DNA from: Eubacterium sp. | Lineage (GTDB): Bacteria; Bacillota; Clostridia; Oscillospirales; Acutalibacteraceae | Assembly (NCBI GenBank): GCA_029054965.1 | Contig: JAIDEF010000057.1 | Span: forward strand, 1 to 5,926 | Length of the DNA stretch: 5,926 nucleotides | Direction of reading: 5' to 3' | Shown: positions 1 to 5,926 of the stretch, piece by piece | Position numbering within the stretch: the first letter of the stretch is position 1 | Layout: the number at the start of each line of letters is the position of its first letter | Program-made: the position numbers and the translations under genes | The notes under the pieces: model-generated | Database searches by the model: none | Told to the model about the DNA's origin: nothing | The model's input: the letters and a program-made list of their open reading frames with translations, nothing else

Positions 1-1024
1 CTGCAATTATAGTTATTAAAGTCCTATATCTTTTATCAATATACTTTAGTAACCATGGTATGCTCAAAACCTGAAAAATTAAAAAGTAATTAGCTAATCT
101 TGCAAAATAATTTGCTGTTCCGAATAATCCAACAAAAATAATTTCTCCATTCAAAAAGGTTAAATTCAATATAACATTCTTTTCAACAGTATAATGATCA
201 TCCGGAATATTTTTCTTAACAAGGAAAAATAAAATTAACGGCACATTGCAAACAGCTACACGAAAAGGATTTACTCCGGTACCACTCAGCTCTGTTTCAG
301 TATATTCCTCACCTAACATAGTAGTAATATCAATAACTGCACCCATAAGAGGCTGTAAGGCTATACCCAAAACAAAAAAGATAATCAACATCCAATATGT
401 TTTTTTACTTCCAGGAACAAATTTTAAAAACGGAATCAAATAAAACAAAAATGCATATGGATGAAACAGAATACCGATAAAAACAAAAATAACAAAGGAA
501 ATATATTTCTTGTTTATATATCTGTCTACAGCAATCAGACAGAAAGCTACTGCAACAGATTGCTTGATTCCCGCACAGCAGAATATATATACGCCGAGTG
601 TATGCGTGAGTAAAACGGACAAAAAAATGTTATTGGAATACTTATTGATGAACCACAAATAAGGTACCAAGGTAATAACAGCATAGAACATTAAATACTG
701 TTGAGGTGCTGCACCATAATATTTAAAAATCCTTTGAATCAGCATATACAATATATGATCACTGATACTGCTGACTTTTAAATCTTTAAAAATACCCCAA
801 AAGCTATCAGGAACACTCGCCATATTATAAGCATGCATATAGGCAAAAGTGTCATTATAAGAAACCCTTAAGCCGACAAAAACAGTCATCATAACAGCCA
901 TTATTGCAAAAAAGATTTTTTCTCTTTCAATATAAGAATTACGTATATCATCCTTGGGCGAAAAAATATGACTGAGCCATGCTAAAAAACAGGACAGTAA
1001 GAATACCGGTAATAATTCGGTCAT
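1..1024 (-). CDS. EpsG-family (Wzy-like) polysaccharide polymerase, 3' end missing
   Basis: This reading frame runs from an ATG at 1024 down to the window edge without a stop, giving 341 residues (bases 2-1024) and no C-terminus. The protein is strongly hydrophobic, with many membrane segments (for example about residues 3-20, 36-52, 108-125, 132-150, 153-168, 174-200, 209-228, 260-270 and 288-326). It shows the marks of the EpsG family: GLRVSYNDTFAY at 51-62 after the second membrane segment (family form roughly GxRxxxGxDxxxY), AGIKQSVAVAF at 151-161 and FHPYAF at 187-192, then NYFARLANYF near 305-314. EpsG-type proteins are thought to polymerise lipid-linked repeat units outside the membrane, by analogy with Wzy. 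It is the last visible gene of the operon, 12 bases after the GT4 gene, with an AGGGG ribosome binding site that begins inside that gene's TAG stop. It is visibly more AT-rich than its neighbours, which is common for such polymerases. EpsG-family length is usually about 350-400, so little may be missing. The family is clear; substrate and linkage cannot be read. Confidence 0.85.
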   Translation of the reverse strand, partial: MTELLPVFLLSCFLAWLSHIFSPKDDIRNSYIEREKIFFAIMAVMMTVFVGLRVSYNDTFAYMHAYNMASVPDSFWGIFKDLKVSSISDHILYMLIQRIFKYYGAAPQQYLMFYAVITLVPYLWFINKYSNNIFLSVLLTHTLGVYIFCCAGIKQSVAVAFCLIAVDRYINKKYISFVIFVFIGILFHPYAFLFYLIPFLKFVPGSKKTYWMLIIFFVLGIALQPLMGAVIDITTMLGEEYTETELSGTGVNPFRVAVCNVPLILFFLVKKNIPDDHYTVEKNVILNLTFLNGEIIFVGLFGTANYFARLANYFLIFQVLSIPWLLKYIDKRYRTLITIIA

Positions 1025-1036
1025 AAAAAACTTCCC

Positions 1037-2119
1037 CTAATTTATTATTTTTTCAATCGTTCTTTCAACGATTATTCTTTTATCAAAGCCTGCTTCGATA
1101 TGGCGGCGTGATTTCTCTGCCATATCCTTTTTCTCTTCATAAGACAGTTCAACAAATGTCTTAAGCTTATTATATAAATCATCAGAATTTTCAGGCTCTG
1201 CCAAAAAACCCGATTCATTATCCATAACAGCCTCAAGACAGCCGTGGATGTTGCTTGTTATAATCGGTCTGCCCATAGCTGCACATTCAAGATTTGTATT
1301 TGCCATACCCTCATGCCATGACGGCAAAACAAAGCAATGCGATTTTTCAATAAACGGTCTGACATCCTCCTGAAAACCGTGATATTCAATCACACCATCT
1401 GCCACAAGCTGTTCAGTGACAGTCTTGTAATCATCCTCATAAGGACCAACTATATCGAAATGAACATTATCATATTCTGCTTTTATTCTTTTTGCAGAAT
1501 CAAAAAGCTCATCTATTCCCTTTTCACGCATCACCCTGCCGATAAACAAAAATCTTATCTGCTCTTCGTCAGGATATTCGGTAAACGGATATTCTTCAAG
1601 ATTAACACCTGCACCATTGTTAAGCAGGCACTGCTCATCCTTTACAATACCATAATCCTTAAAAAGCTGCATATTGGCACAGTTTTCAAAAATAACTGTC
1701 TGTGCTTTTTTACAGGCTGCTTTATATAGCTGAACAAACACCTTCAGCATTGCACCCTTTGACTGAAAGGCTGTGCCGAGTCCTGTAATATTAATAACAT
1801 AAGGTATATTCATCATTCGGCAAAGTATACCCATATAAACATTCGGCTTAATTGTATATGTAATAACCAAATCCGGCTTAACTTTCCTTAAGATTTTTTT
1901 GTAGCTGCAAACAAGCTTTAAATCAGTAACAGGATTCATACCACGTCTATCAATGTCTGTATTGATAAATTCACAGCCCATTTCAACAAGCGGCAGCACC
2001 AAGTCACCATCGGGAAGTGAAATATAAACCTGATGACCATTATCAAGCAATTCTTTTAAAAGCTCTTTACGAAATTTATAAAGACCCAAATCAAAGTTTG
2101 CTGTAACTAAAATTTTCAT
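1037..2119 (-). CDS. GT4-family glycosyltransferase, PglA-like
   Basis: A complete 360-residue GT-B fold glycosyltransferase of family GT4, a retaining enzyme acting on the cytoplasmic face of the membrane. The N-terminal acceptor domain starts MKILVTANFDLGLYKFRKEL and carries DRRGMNP (57-63) and a KPDLVITYTIKPN stretch (81-93), laid out as in C. jejuni PglA, which adds a sugar to undecaprenyl-diphospho-bacillosamine. The C-terminal nucleotide-sugar domain begins at FLFIGRVMREKGIDEL (191-206) and contains the EX7E signature with E270 and E278 in HEGMANTNLE, followed by GRPIITSNIHGCLEAV. Length is normal for the family. The start overlaps the acetyltransferase stop as ATGA, and its AGGAGA ribosome binding site is the Arg-Arg codon pair at the end of that gene. 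Context supports addition of the second sugar of a lipid-linked glycan; the donor sugar (GalNAc, GlcNAc or other) is inference and not decidable here. Confidence 0.9.
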   Translation of the reverse strand: MKILVTANFDLGLYKFRKELLKELLDNGHQVYISLPDGDLVLPLVEMGCEFINTDIDRRGMNPVTDLKLVCSYKKILRKVKPDLVITYTIKPNVYMGILCRMMNIPYVINITGLGTAFQSKGAMLKVFVQLYKAACKKAQTVIFENCANMQLFKDYGIVKDEQCLLNNGAGVNLEEYPFTEYPDEEQIRFLFIGRVMREKGIDELFDSAKRIKAEYDNVHFDIVGPYEDDYKTVTEQLVADGVIEYHGFQEDVRPFIEKSHCFVLPSWHEGMANTNLECAAMGRPIITSNIHGCLEAVMDNESGFLAEPENSDDLYNKLKTFVELSYEEKKDMAEKSRRHIEAGFDKRIIVERTIEKIIN

Positions 2120-2727
2120 TTTTTTCTCCTTGCAGGAACACCTACATATGTTCCGCTTTCGGTAATATCATTAACAACAGCAGCACCGCCGCCGATGATA
2201 CAGTCTGATGTAATTGAAATATTATTAATCACTGATGCACCAACACCTATATGTGTTGATTTCCCGACTGTAACTGTACCTGCAAGAACAGCTTTAGGCG
2301 AAATATGGACAAAATCACCAAGAGCATTATCATGCTCAACTACTGCACCTGTATTAATAATGCAGTGCTTACCTATTTTTGCTGACGGATTAATAACAGC
2401 ATTTGCCATTACAACAGTACCGGCACCGAGTTCTGTATCAAGCTCTGAAACAACTGCAGAGGGATGAACAGCAGTATACCACTCAACATCAAGACTGTTT
2501 GCTATACGCTCTCTGATTTTTGCATTTCCTATTGCGATAATAAATTTACAGTCAGGATATTTTGCATAATCCCCTACTCTGCCAAGAAGCGGAAAACCGA
2601 GAATTGTTTCATTTTCCTTATATGCATCATCAAGAAAACCTAAAACCTTATCGCCGCTTGAAAGTATAATATCTGCTATTACCTTGCCGTGACCGCTTTT
2701 ACCTATAACAATTACTGATTCAGACAT
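2116..2727 (-). CDS. pglD: PglD/NeuD-family sugar acetyltransferase
   Basis: A complete 203-residue acetyltransferase of the NeuD/PglD/EpsM family. Residues 1-75 form the PglD N-terminal domain with a small Rossmann-like UDP-sugar site: VIVIGKSGHGKVIADI at 5-20 and FLDD at 31-34. From about residue 85 a left-handed beta-helix of hexapeptide repeats follows, with IGKHCIINTGAVVEHD and VTVGKSTHIGVGASV coils, ending in YVGVPAR (194-200). H132 in VEHD matches the catalytic histidine of C. jejuni PglD (His125 there). These enzymes transfer acetyl from acetyl-CoA to the 4-amino group of a UDP-sugar, completing UDP-N,N'-diacetylbacillosamine, and act as trimers in the cytoplasm. The gene overlaps the phosphoglycosyl transferase by 8 bases and the GT4 gene by 4. 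An AAGGAA site at 2735-2740 lies inside the preceding gene, 7 bases before the ATG. Placement directly after a PglE-type and a PglC-type gene supports the bacillosamine role over a sialic-acid (NeuD) role, since no neu genes are present. Confidence 0.9.
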   Translation of the reverse strand: MSESVIVIGKSGHGKVIADIILSSGDKVLGFLDDAYKENETILGFPLLGRVGDYAKYPDCKFIIAIGNAKIRERIANSLDVEWYTAVHPSAVVSELDTELGAGTVVMANAVINPSAKIGKHCIINTGAVVEHDNALGDFVHISPKAVLAGTVTVGKSTHIGVGASVINNISITSDCIIGGGAAVVNDITESGTYVGVPARRKK

Positions 2728-3343
2728 TTATAATTTCCTTTTCCTCAGTGCCCATAAATTCTTCCATGGTAGCACTCGTTTCACTGCTTATTCCGTCTTT
2801 TTTTATAACATTGATAACCGTCATAAAAATAATTTTTATGTCTAAAAACAAATTTATATTTTCAACATATTCAACATCATAATCGAATTTCTGTTCCCAG
2901 CTAATGGCATTTCTGCCGTTAACCTGTGCCCATCCTGTCAGTCCGGGTCTTACAAGATGCCTCTGCGCCTGATGCTCATTATATCTTGGAAGATACTGAA
3001 CAAGAAGTGGGCGTGGACCGATAACACTCATATCGCCTTTTAAAATATTAAAAAGCTCAGGAAGCTCATCAAGACTTGTTGACCGAAGAAATATACCGAA
3101 TTTTGTAAGTCTTACCTCATCAGGCAGTAGTTCACCGTTTTCATCGCACTGATTTGTCATTGTTCTGAATTTAATCAGTGTAAAAATCTTACCGTCTTTA
3201 CCCGGTCTTTCCTGCTTAAATAAAACAGGTCCTCCAAGCTTTACCCTGATAAGAATTGCCAGTATCATCATAGGAATAGCAAGAATGATGATTGCGAACA
3301 GCGATGAAACTATGTCGAAAAACCTCTTAACACACTTATACAT
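2720..3343 (-). CDS. pglC: PglC/EpsL-type monotopic phosphoglycosyl transferase (initiating sugar transferase)
   Basis: A complete 207-residue bacterial sugar transferase, the small PglC-like form without the extra membrane domain of WbaP or WcaJ. It moves a phosphosugar from a UDP-sugar to undecaprenyl phosphate, starting glycan assembly on the inner membrane face. The N-terminus (about 7-32) is one hydrophobic segment with a proline at 24, as in the re-entrant helix of PglC. It is followed by FKQERPGKDGKIFTLIKFRT (42-61), the catalytic Asp-Glu pair D92-E93 in STSLDELPELFNILKGDMS, IGPRPLL (108-114) and RPGLTGWAQVNGRNAISWEQ (132-151). All hallmark residues are present, so it should be active. 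The start lies 10 bases after the aminotransferase stop; the AGGAGA ribosome binding site (3350-3355) shares two bases with that TAG stop. In context the likely substrate is the bacillosamine-type UDP-sugar made by its neighbours, but relatives also use UDP-Gal, UDP-Glc or UDP-GlcNAc derivatives, so specificity is inference. Confidence 0.93.
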   Translation of the reverse strand: MYKCVKRFFDIVSSLFAIIILAIPMMILAILIRVKLGGPVLFKQERPGKDGKIFTLIKFRTMTNQCDENGELLPDEVRLTKFGIFLRSTSLDELPELFNILKGDMSVIGPRPLLVQYLPRYNEHQAQRHLVRPGLTGWAQVNGRNAISWEQKFDYDVEYVENINLFLDIKIIFMTVINVIKKDGISSETSATMEEFMGTEEKEIINV

Positions 3344-3353
3344 AAAGAATCTC

Positions 3354-4475
3354 CTAAAACAAGCTTTTTACAACGCTTACAATTCTTTCCATATCTTCTT
3401 CTGTATTTTTTACATCACTTGGCAGACACAGACCTGTTTCAAAAATTTCTTCATCAACACAAATTCCGTCCTGTGCAGTGATAAAATCATAACCTGCAAA
3501 GACAGGCTGCATATGCATAGGCTTCCAGATAGGTCTTGCTTCAATATCCGCATCAGCCAAAGCATCAATAACCATTGTTGGTGTAACACCGCTTGCAGGA
3601 TCAATTGTAATACAGGACAGCCAGAAATTAGGTTCACTGTTTTCTAAAAACGGATTCATTCTGATTGCATCAATATCCGAAAATGCTTCTTTGTATATAT
3701 TATAAATATTCTTTTTCAGTGCAACATGTTCATCAATATGATTGAACTGTCCGCGTCCGATACCTGCAACAATATTTGACATACGATAATTATATCCGAT
3801 TTCATTATGCTGATAATGGAGAGCCGGTTCTCTTGCCTGCGTTGCCCAGAACAGAACCTTCTCACATACCTTGACATCATCTGACAAAAACATACCGCCG
3901 CCCGAGGTTGTTATAATTTTATTTCCGTTGAATGATATTGCATTGTAATCACCAAAGGTACCTGTTTGCTGACCGTTATACTTCGCACCGAGGCTTTCAG
4001 CGGCATCCTCAATAAAAACTAAATCATACTCTTCACAAATTGATTTTATTTCATCAAGCTTTGCAGGAGAGCCATAAAGATTAACACAAACAACGGCTTT
4101 GGCATCAGGATATTTTTCTGCCGCTCTTCTCAGCGCTGCAGGGTCCATATTCCAGGACTCTTTTTCACAGTCTATAAAAACCTGTTTTCCGCCCTCATAG
4201 GAAACTGGATTAACAGTAGCAGAAAATGTCATATCGGAGCAAAGAACAATATCATCCTGCTTAATTCCTGCTGCTTTTACCGCAAGATGAAGTGCCGCAG
4301 TACCCGCAGAAAGAGCAACAGCACCCCTAATACCAAGATAATCAGACATACTTTTTTCGAGCCCGTTAACATTGGCACCAAGAGGTGCTACCCAATTTGT
4401 ATCAAATGCTTCTTTTATGTATTTCTGCTCGTCACCATACATTGTAGGTGATGAAAGAAAAATTCTCTTATTCAT
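3354..4475 (-). CDS. pglE: PglE/EpsN-type sugar-nucleotide aminotransferase (DegT/DnrJ/EryC1/StrS family)
   Basis: A complete 373-residue PLP-dependent aminotransferase of the DegT/DnrJ/EryC1/StrS family, which puts an amino group from glutamate on a keto sugar nucleotide. The start fits the family: FLSSPTMYGDEQKYIKEAF (6-24) then NWVAPLG (27-33), as in PglE and EpsN. ALSAGTAALHLA (54-65) is the PLP phosphate region, D157 in FIEDAAESLGA pairs with the PLP ring nitrogen, and K186 in SFNGNKIITTSGGG is the lysine that forms the internal aldimine. All key residues are present and the length is normal. With PglC- and PglD-type genes next to it, the likely reaction is UDP-4-keto-6-deoxy-GlcNAc to the 4-amino sugar, a bacillosamine precursor. 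The 4,6-dehydratase that should supply its substrate is not in the window. It is the first gene of the operon, about 99 bases after a consensus promoter, with a GAGG site (4486-4489) 10 bases before the ATG. Confidence 0.93.
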   Translation of the reverse strand: MNKRIFLSSPTMYGDEQKYIKEAFDTNWVAPLGANVNGLEKSMSDYLGIRGAVALSAGTAALHLAVKAAGIKQDDIVLCSDMTFSATVNPVSYEGGKQVFIDCEKESWNMDPAALRRAAEKYPDAKAVVCVNLYGSPAKLDEIKSICEEYDLVFIEDAAESLGAKYNGQQTGTFGDYNAISFNGNKIITTSGGGMFLSDDVKVCEKVLFWATQAREPALHYQHNEIGYNYRMSNIVAGIGRGQFNHIDEHVALKKNIYNIYKEAFSDIDAIRMNPFLENSEPNFWLSCITIDPASGVTPTMVIDALADADIEARPIWKPMHMQPVFAGYDFITAQDGICVDEEIFETGLCLPSDVKNTEEDMERIVSVVKSLF

Positions 4476-4483
4476 AGTATACG

Positions 4484-4489
4484 TACCTC
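4484..4489 (-). promoter_or_regulatory. Ribosome binding site of the aminotransferase gene
   Basis: On the minus strand the sequence TGAGGTA holds a GAGG core (4489-4486) that ends 10 bases before the ATG at 4475. It is shorter and further from the start than the AGGAGA sites within the operon. The start is still favoured because the protein N-terminus aligns with PglE/EpsN relatives. Confidence 0.6.
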
Positions 4490-4580
4490 ACTAAAATAAA
4501 TTAAATAATAACGATTATATAAATTAAAAATAAAATACTTATAATATAAACAGACCTTAATTAGCATTGTTAGCGACAAC

Positions 4581-4609
4581 ATTATATAATTTTTGTTTTA
4601 AATTGTCAA
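4581..4609 (-). promoter_or_regulatory. Consensus sigma-A promoter of the glycan operon
   Basis: On the minus strand the -35 box TTGACA (4609-4604) and the -10 box TATAAT (4586-4581) both match the vegetative consensus in all twelve positions, with an optimal 17-base spacer. No extended -10 TG is present. Transcription should start near 4574, giving a leader of about 99 bases before the aminotransferase ATG. It is the only good promoter I see for the five-gene operon. Confidence 0.85.
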
Positions 4610-4646
4610 TATAAAATTATAAACATTTTTGCTTTTTATGTCTAAA

Positions 4647-4666
4647 TGCTATACAGTGTATAGTAT
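4647..4666. repeat. Inverted repeat, candidate operator between the divergent promoters
   Basis: CTATAC (4649-4654) and GTATAG (4658-4663) form a perfect 6-base inverted repeat around AGT. Past one mismatch (G against T) the outer bases pair again. It lies about 38 bases upstream of the operon -35 box and about 52 bases upstream of the transporter -35 box. No T-run follows on either strand, so it does not look like a terminator. It fits the site of a dimeric regulator, but AT-rich DNA gives such dyads by chance quite often. Confidence 0.45.
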
Positions 4667-4717
4667 GTTAAAAAAATATCGAAATCCTTTAATGATTTAT
4701 CACTGTAAACAAGCAAC

Positions 4718-4746
4718 TTGCAAAGAAATATTTTATCGCATATAAT
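4718..4746 (+). promoter_or_regulatory. Sigma-A promoter of the NSS transporter gene
   Basis: The -35 box TTGCAA (4718-4723, four of six consensus bases) and the -10 box TATAAT (4741-4746, all six) are 17 bases apart. Transcription should start near 4753, leaving a leader of about 30 bases. The -35 box overlaps a short inverted repeat, GCAA-C-TTGC (4713-4721), which may be chance. Confidence 0.75.
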
Positions 4747-4773
4747 ATAAAATATAAAAAATTAGTAAAATTT

Positions 4774-4778
4774 GGAGG
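4774..4778 (+). promoter_or_regulatory. Ribosome binding site of the NSS transporter gene
   Basis: A strong GGAGG core stands 4 bases before the ATG at 4783. The spacing is slightly short but workable. The protein then enters the family N-terminus directly, so this start is well supported. Confidence 0.85.
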
Positions 4779-4782
4779 ACGT

Positions 4783-5926
4783 ATGGAACAAAGTAAAAGA
4801 AGCAGCTTCAGCGGTTCATTGGGATTTATTTTAGCCGCTGCAGGCAGTGCTGTAGGACTTGGAAACATCTGGCGATTTCCCTATTTAGCTGCAAAGGATA
4901 ATGGTGGATTATTTATCTTAATCTACATCATTCTTGCACTCACCTTCGGCTTTACACTGTTAACAACAGAAATTGCCATAGGAAGAAAAACAAAGCAAAG
5001 CCCGCTTACAGCGTACAAGCTTATTAACAAAAAATTCGGTTTTATCGGTTCTATTGCAACAATAGTTCCTGTATTAATTCTGCCATACTACTGTACAATC
5101 GGCGGCTGGGTAATAAAATATTTTATTACTTTCCTGACAGGTGATGGTGTCAAGGCTGCTGCTGACGGATATTTCACAGGCTTTATTACAGACACGATAT
5201 CACCGCTGGCACTTATGGTTGTATTTCTGCTGATTACATCAATAGTAATCATAGGCGGTGTTAACAAGGGTATTGAAAAACTCAGCAAGGTGCTTATGCC
5301 TATACTGCTTGTGCTCGTTGTCGGTATCTCAATTTACTCACTCACATTAAGCCATACTACAGATGACGGCATAACAAGAACGGGTCTCGACGGATTAAAG
5401 ATATACTTAATTCCAAGCTTTGAAAATCTCACTGTTAAGGATTTCTTTATTACACTTATGGACGCTATGGGTCAGTTATTCTTCTCAATCAGCGTTGCTA
5501 TGGGTATTATGGTTGCATACGGTTCATATGTAAGCGATGATACAAACCTTATGAAGTCAATTAACCAGATTGAAATTTTCGACACCATTGTTGCCTTGCT
5601 TGCAGGTTTGATGATTGTGCCTGCAGTATTTGTATTTATGGGCAAGGAGGGTATGTCTGCAGGTCCCGGACTTATGTTTGTTTCACTGCCTAAGGTATTT
5701 GAAAATATGGGCAGCATCGGCACTGTAATCGGCATACTGTTTTTCCTTATGGTGCTGTTTGCAGCTATCACCTCATCTGTATCAATTATGGAGGCAATCG
5801 TTTCAAGCATTATGGACAGATTCCATTTTTCAAGAAAGAAAAGTGCTGTTATAGTTCTTGTTTACGCTCTTGTATTCGGTGCAATCGTATGCCTTGGCTA
5901 TAATAAATTCTACTTTGAGCTTCAGC
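4783..5926 (+). CDS. Sodium-dependent transporter of the neurotransmitter:sodium symporter (NSS/SNF) family, 3' end missing
   Basis: An open frame from ATG 4783 to the window edge gives 381 residues of a bacterial NSS (LeuT-fold) transporter; relatives are about 440-460 long, so the last two or so membrane segments are cut off. NSS proteins use the sodium gradient to import amino acids or related small amines. TM1 carries GSAVGLGNIWRFPY (21-34), the family signature, with the unwound GLGN region. TM3 has PYYCTIGGW (101-109), where Y103 matches the substrate-contacting Tyr108 of LeuT. TM6 reads MGQLFFSISVAMG (229-241), and TM8 has AAITSSVSIM (327-336), with T330 and S331 matching the Na2-site Thr354 and Ser355 of LeuT. 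S22 stands where LeuT has Asn27, a common change in this subgroup that alters a Na1 ligand. The gene is divergent from the glycan operon and has its own promoter; nothing ties it functionally to glycan synthesis. Substrate is unknown. Confidence 0.93.
   Translation, partial: MEQSKRSSFSGSLGFILAAAGSAVGLGNIWRFPYLAAKDNGGLFILIYIILALTFGFTLLTTEIAIGRKTKQSPLTAYKLINKKFGFIGSIATIVPVLILPYYCTIGGWVIKYFITFLTGDGVKAAADGYFTGFITDTISPLALMVVFLLITSIVIIGGVNKGIEKLSKVLMPILLVLVVGISIYSLTLSHTTDDGITRTGLDGLKIYLIPSFENLTVKDFFITLMDAMGQLFFSISVAMGIMVAYGSYVSDDTNLMKSINQIEIFDTIVALLAGLMIVPAVFVFMGKEGMSAGPGLMFVSLPKVFENMGSIGTVIGILFFLMVLFAAITSSVSIMEAIVSSIMDRFHFSRKKSAVIVLVYALVFGAIVCLGYNKFYFELQ

Larger units (their letters stand above)
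4476..4782. promoter_or_regulatory. Divergent intergenic control region (307 bases)
   Basis: This very AT-rich stretch separates the minus-strand glycan operon from the plus-strand transporter. It holds one well-formed sigma-A promoter for each direction, an inverted repeat between them, and the two leaders (about 99 bases on the operon side, about 30 on the transporter side). I found no reading frame, tRNA, terminator hairpin with a T-run, or recognisable riboswitch in it. Confidence 0.85.

Noticed and set aside
246..443. Plus-strand open frame of 65 codons
   Set aside because: It lies wholly opposite the polymerase gene, has no ribosome binding site and a low-complexity product with no family features.
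1337..1729. Plus-strand open frame of 130 codons
   Set aside because: It is antisense to the GT4 gene, whose catalytic motifs are intact; the product is rich in Phe, Ile and Cys, as expected of a shadow frame.
2195..2467. Plus-strand open frame of 90 codons
   Set aside because: It is antisense to the beta-helix repeats of the acetyltransferase, and the regular hexapeptides keep that frame open.
3285..3647. Plus-strand open frame of 120 codons and a minus-strand frame at 3410-3637
   Set aside because: Both overlap the well-supported aminotransferase and phosphoglycosyl transferase genes and match no family.
4514..4542. Second TATAAT on the minus strand (4519-4514) as an extra operon promoter
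   Set aside because: The DNA 17 bases upstream reads ATAAGT, which is a poor -35 box, and the region is so AT-rich that a TATAAT match is expected by chance.
4647..4680. Dyad followed by an A-run, considered as a terminator
   Set aside because: The run is A, not T, after the repeat on the plus strand, and on the minus strand the T-run comes before the repeat. The stem is AT-rich and short, and no gene ends here.
5088..5810. Two minus-strand open frames (5088-5288 and 5472-5810)
   Set aside because: Both are antisense to the NSS transporter; their products look like reverse reads of membrane segments.
1..5926. CRISPR arrays, insertion sequences, tRNA or rRNA genes, attachment sites
   Set aside because: I saw no regularly spaced direct repeats, transposase-like frames, terminal inverted repeats or tRNA-like folds anywhere in the window.

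Overview
The window looks like chromosomal DNA of a low-GC Gram-positive bacterium, most likely a gut-type Clostridia member. The grounds are an AT-rich genome, strong GGAGG/AGGAGA ribosome binding sites, consensus sigma-A promoters, and an eps/pgl-like glycan cluster next to a bacterial sodium:neurotransmitter-symporter (NSS) gene. The genus cannot be fixed by eye.

Layout: positions 1-4475 hold five minus-strand genes in one tight operon, read from right to left. In order of transcription they are a PglE/EpsN-type sugar aminotransferase (4475-3354), a small PglC/EpsL-type phosphoglycosyl transferase (3343-2720), a PglD/EpsM-type sugar O/N-acetyltransferase (2727-2116), a GT4 glycosyltransferase related to PglA (2119-1037), and an EpsG-family polysaccharide polymerase cut by the left window edge (1024 to below 1). 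Junctions are -8 and -4 bases of overlap or 10 and 12 bases of gap. At each junction the ribosome binding site of the next gene lies in the last codons or the stop codon of the gene before. Positions 4476-4782 are a divergent control region with two well-formed sigma-A promoters back to back and an inverted repeat between them. Positions 4783-5926 carry the plus-strand, 3'-truncated NSS transporter.

How the genes work together (inference from families): the aminotransferase puts a 4-amino group on a UDP-4-keto-6-deoxy-HexNAc, and the PglD-type enzyme acetylates it to give a bacillosamine-type UDP-sugar. The PglC-type enzyme transfers the phosphosugar to undecaprenyl phosphate at the membrane. 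The GT4 enzyme probably adds the second sugar, and the EpsG-type protein would polymerise flipped repeat units. The UDP-GlcNAc 4,6-dehydratase (PglF/EpsC type) needed upstream of the aminotransferase is not in the window, nor are a flippase or further glycosyltransferases; they should lie beyond the left edge or elsewhere. The polymerase suggests a secreted or capsular polysaccharide rather than only protein glycosylation.

I see no mobile element, CRISPR array, tRNA or rRNA gene, and no evidence for an entirely new system. The most notable points are the compact pgl/eps module and its divergent promoter region.
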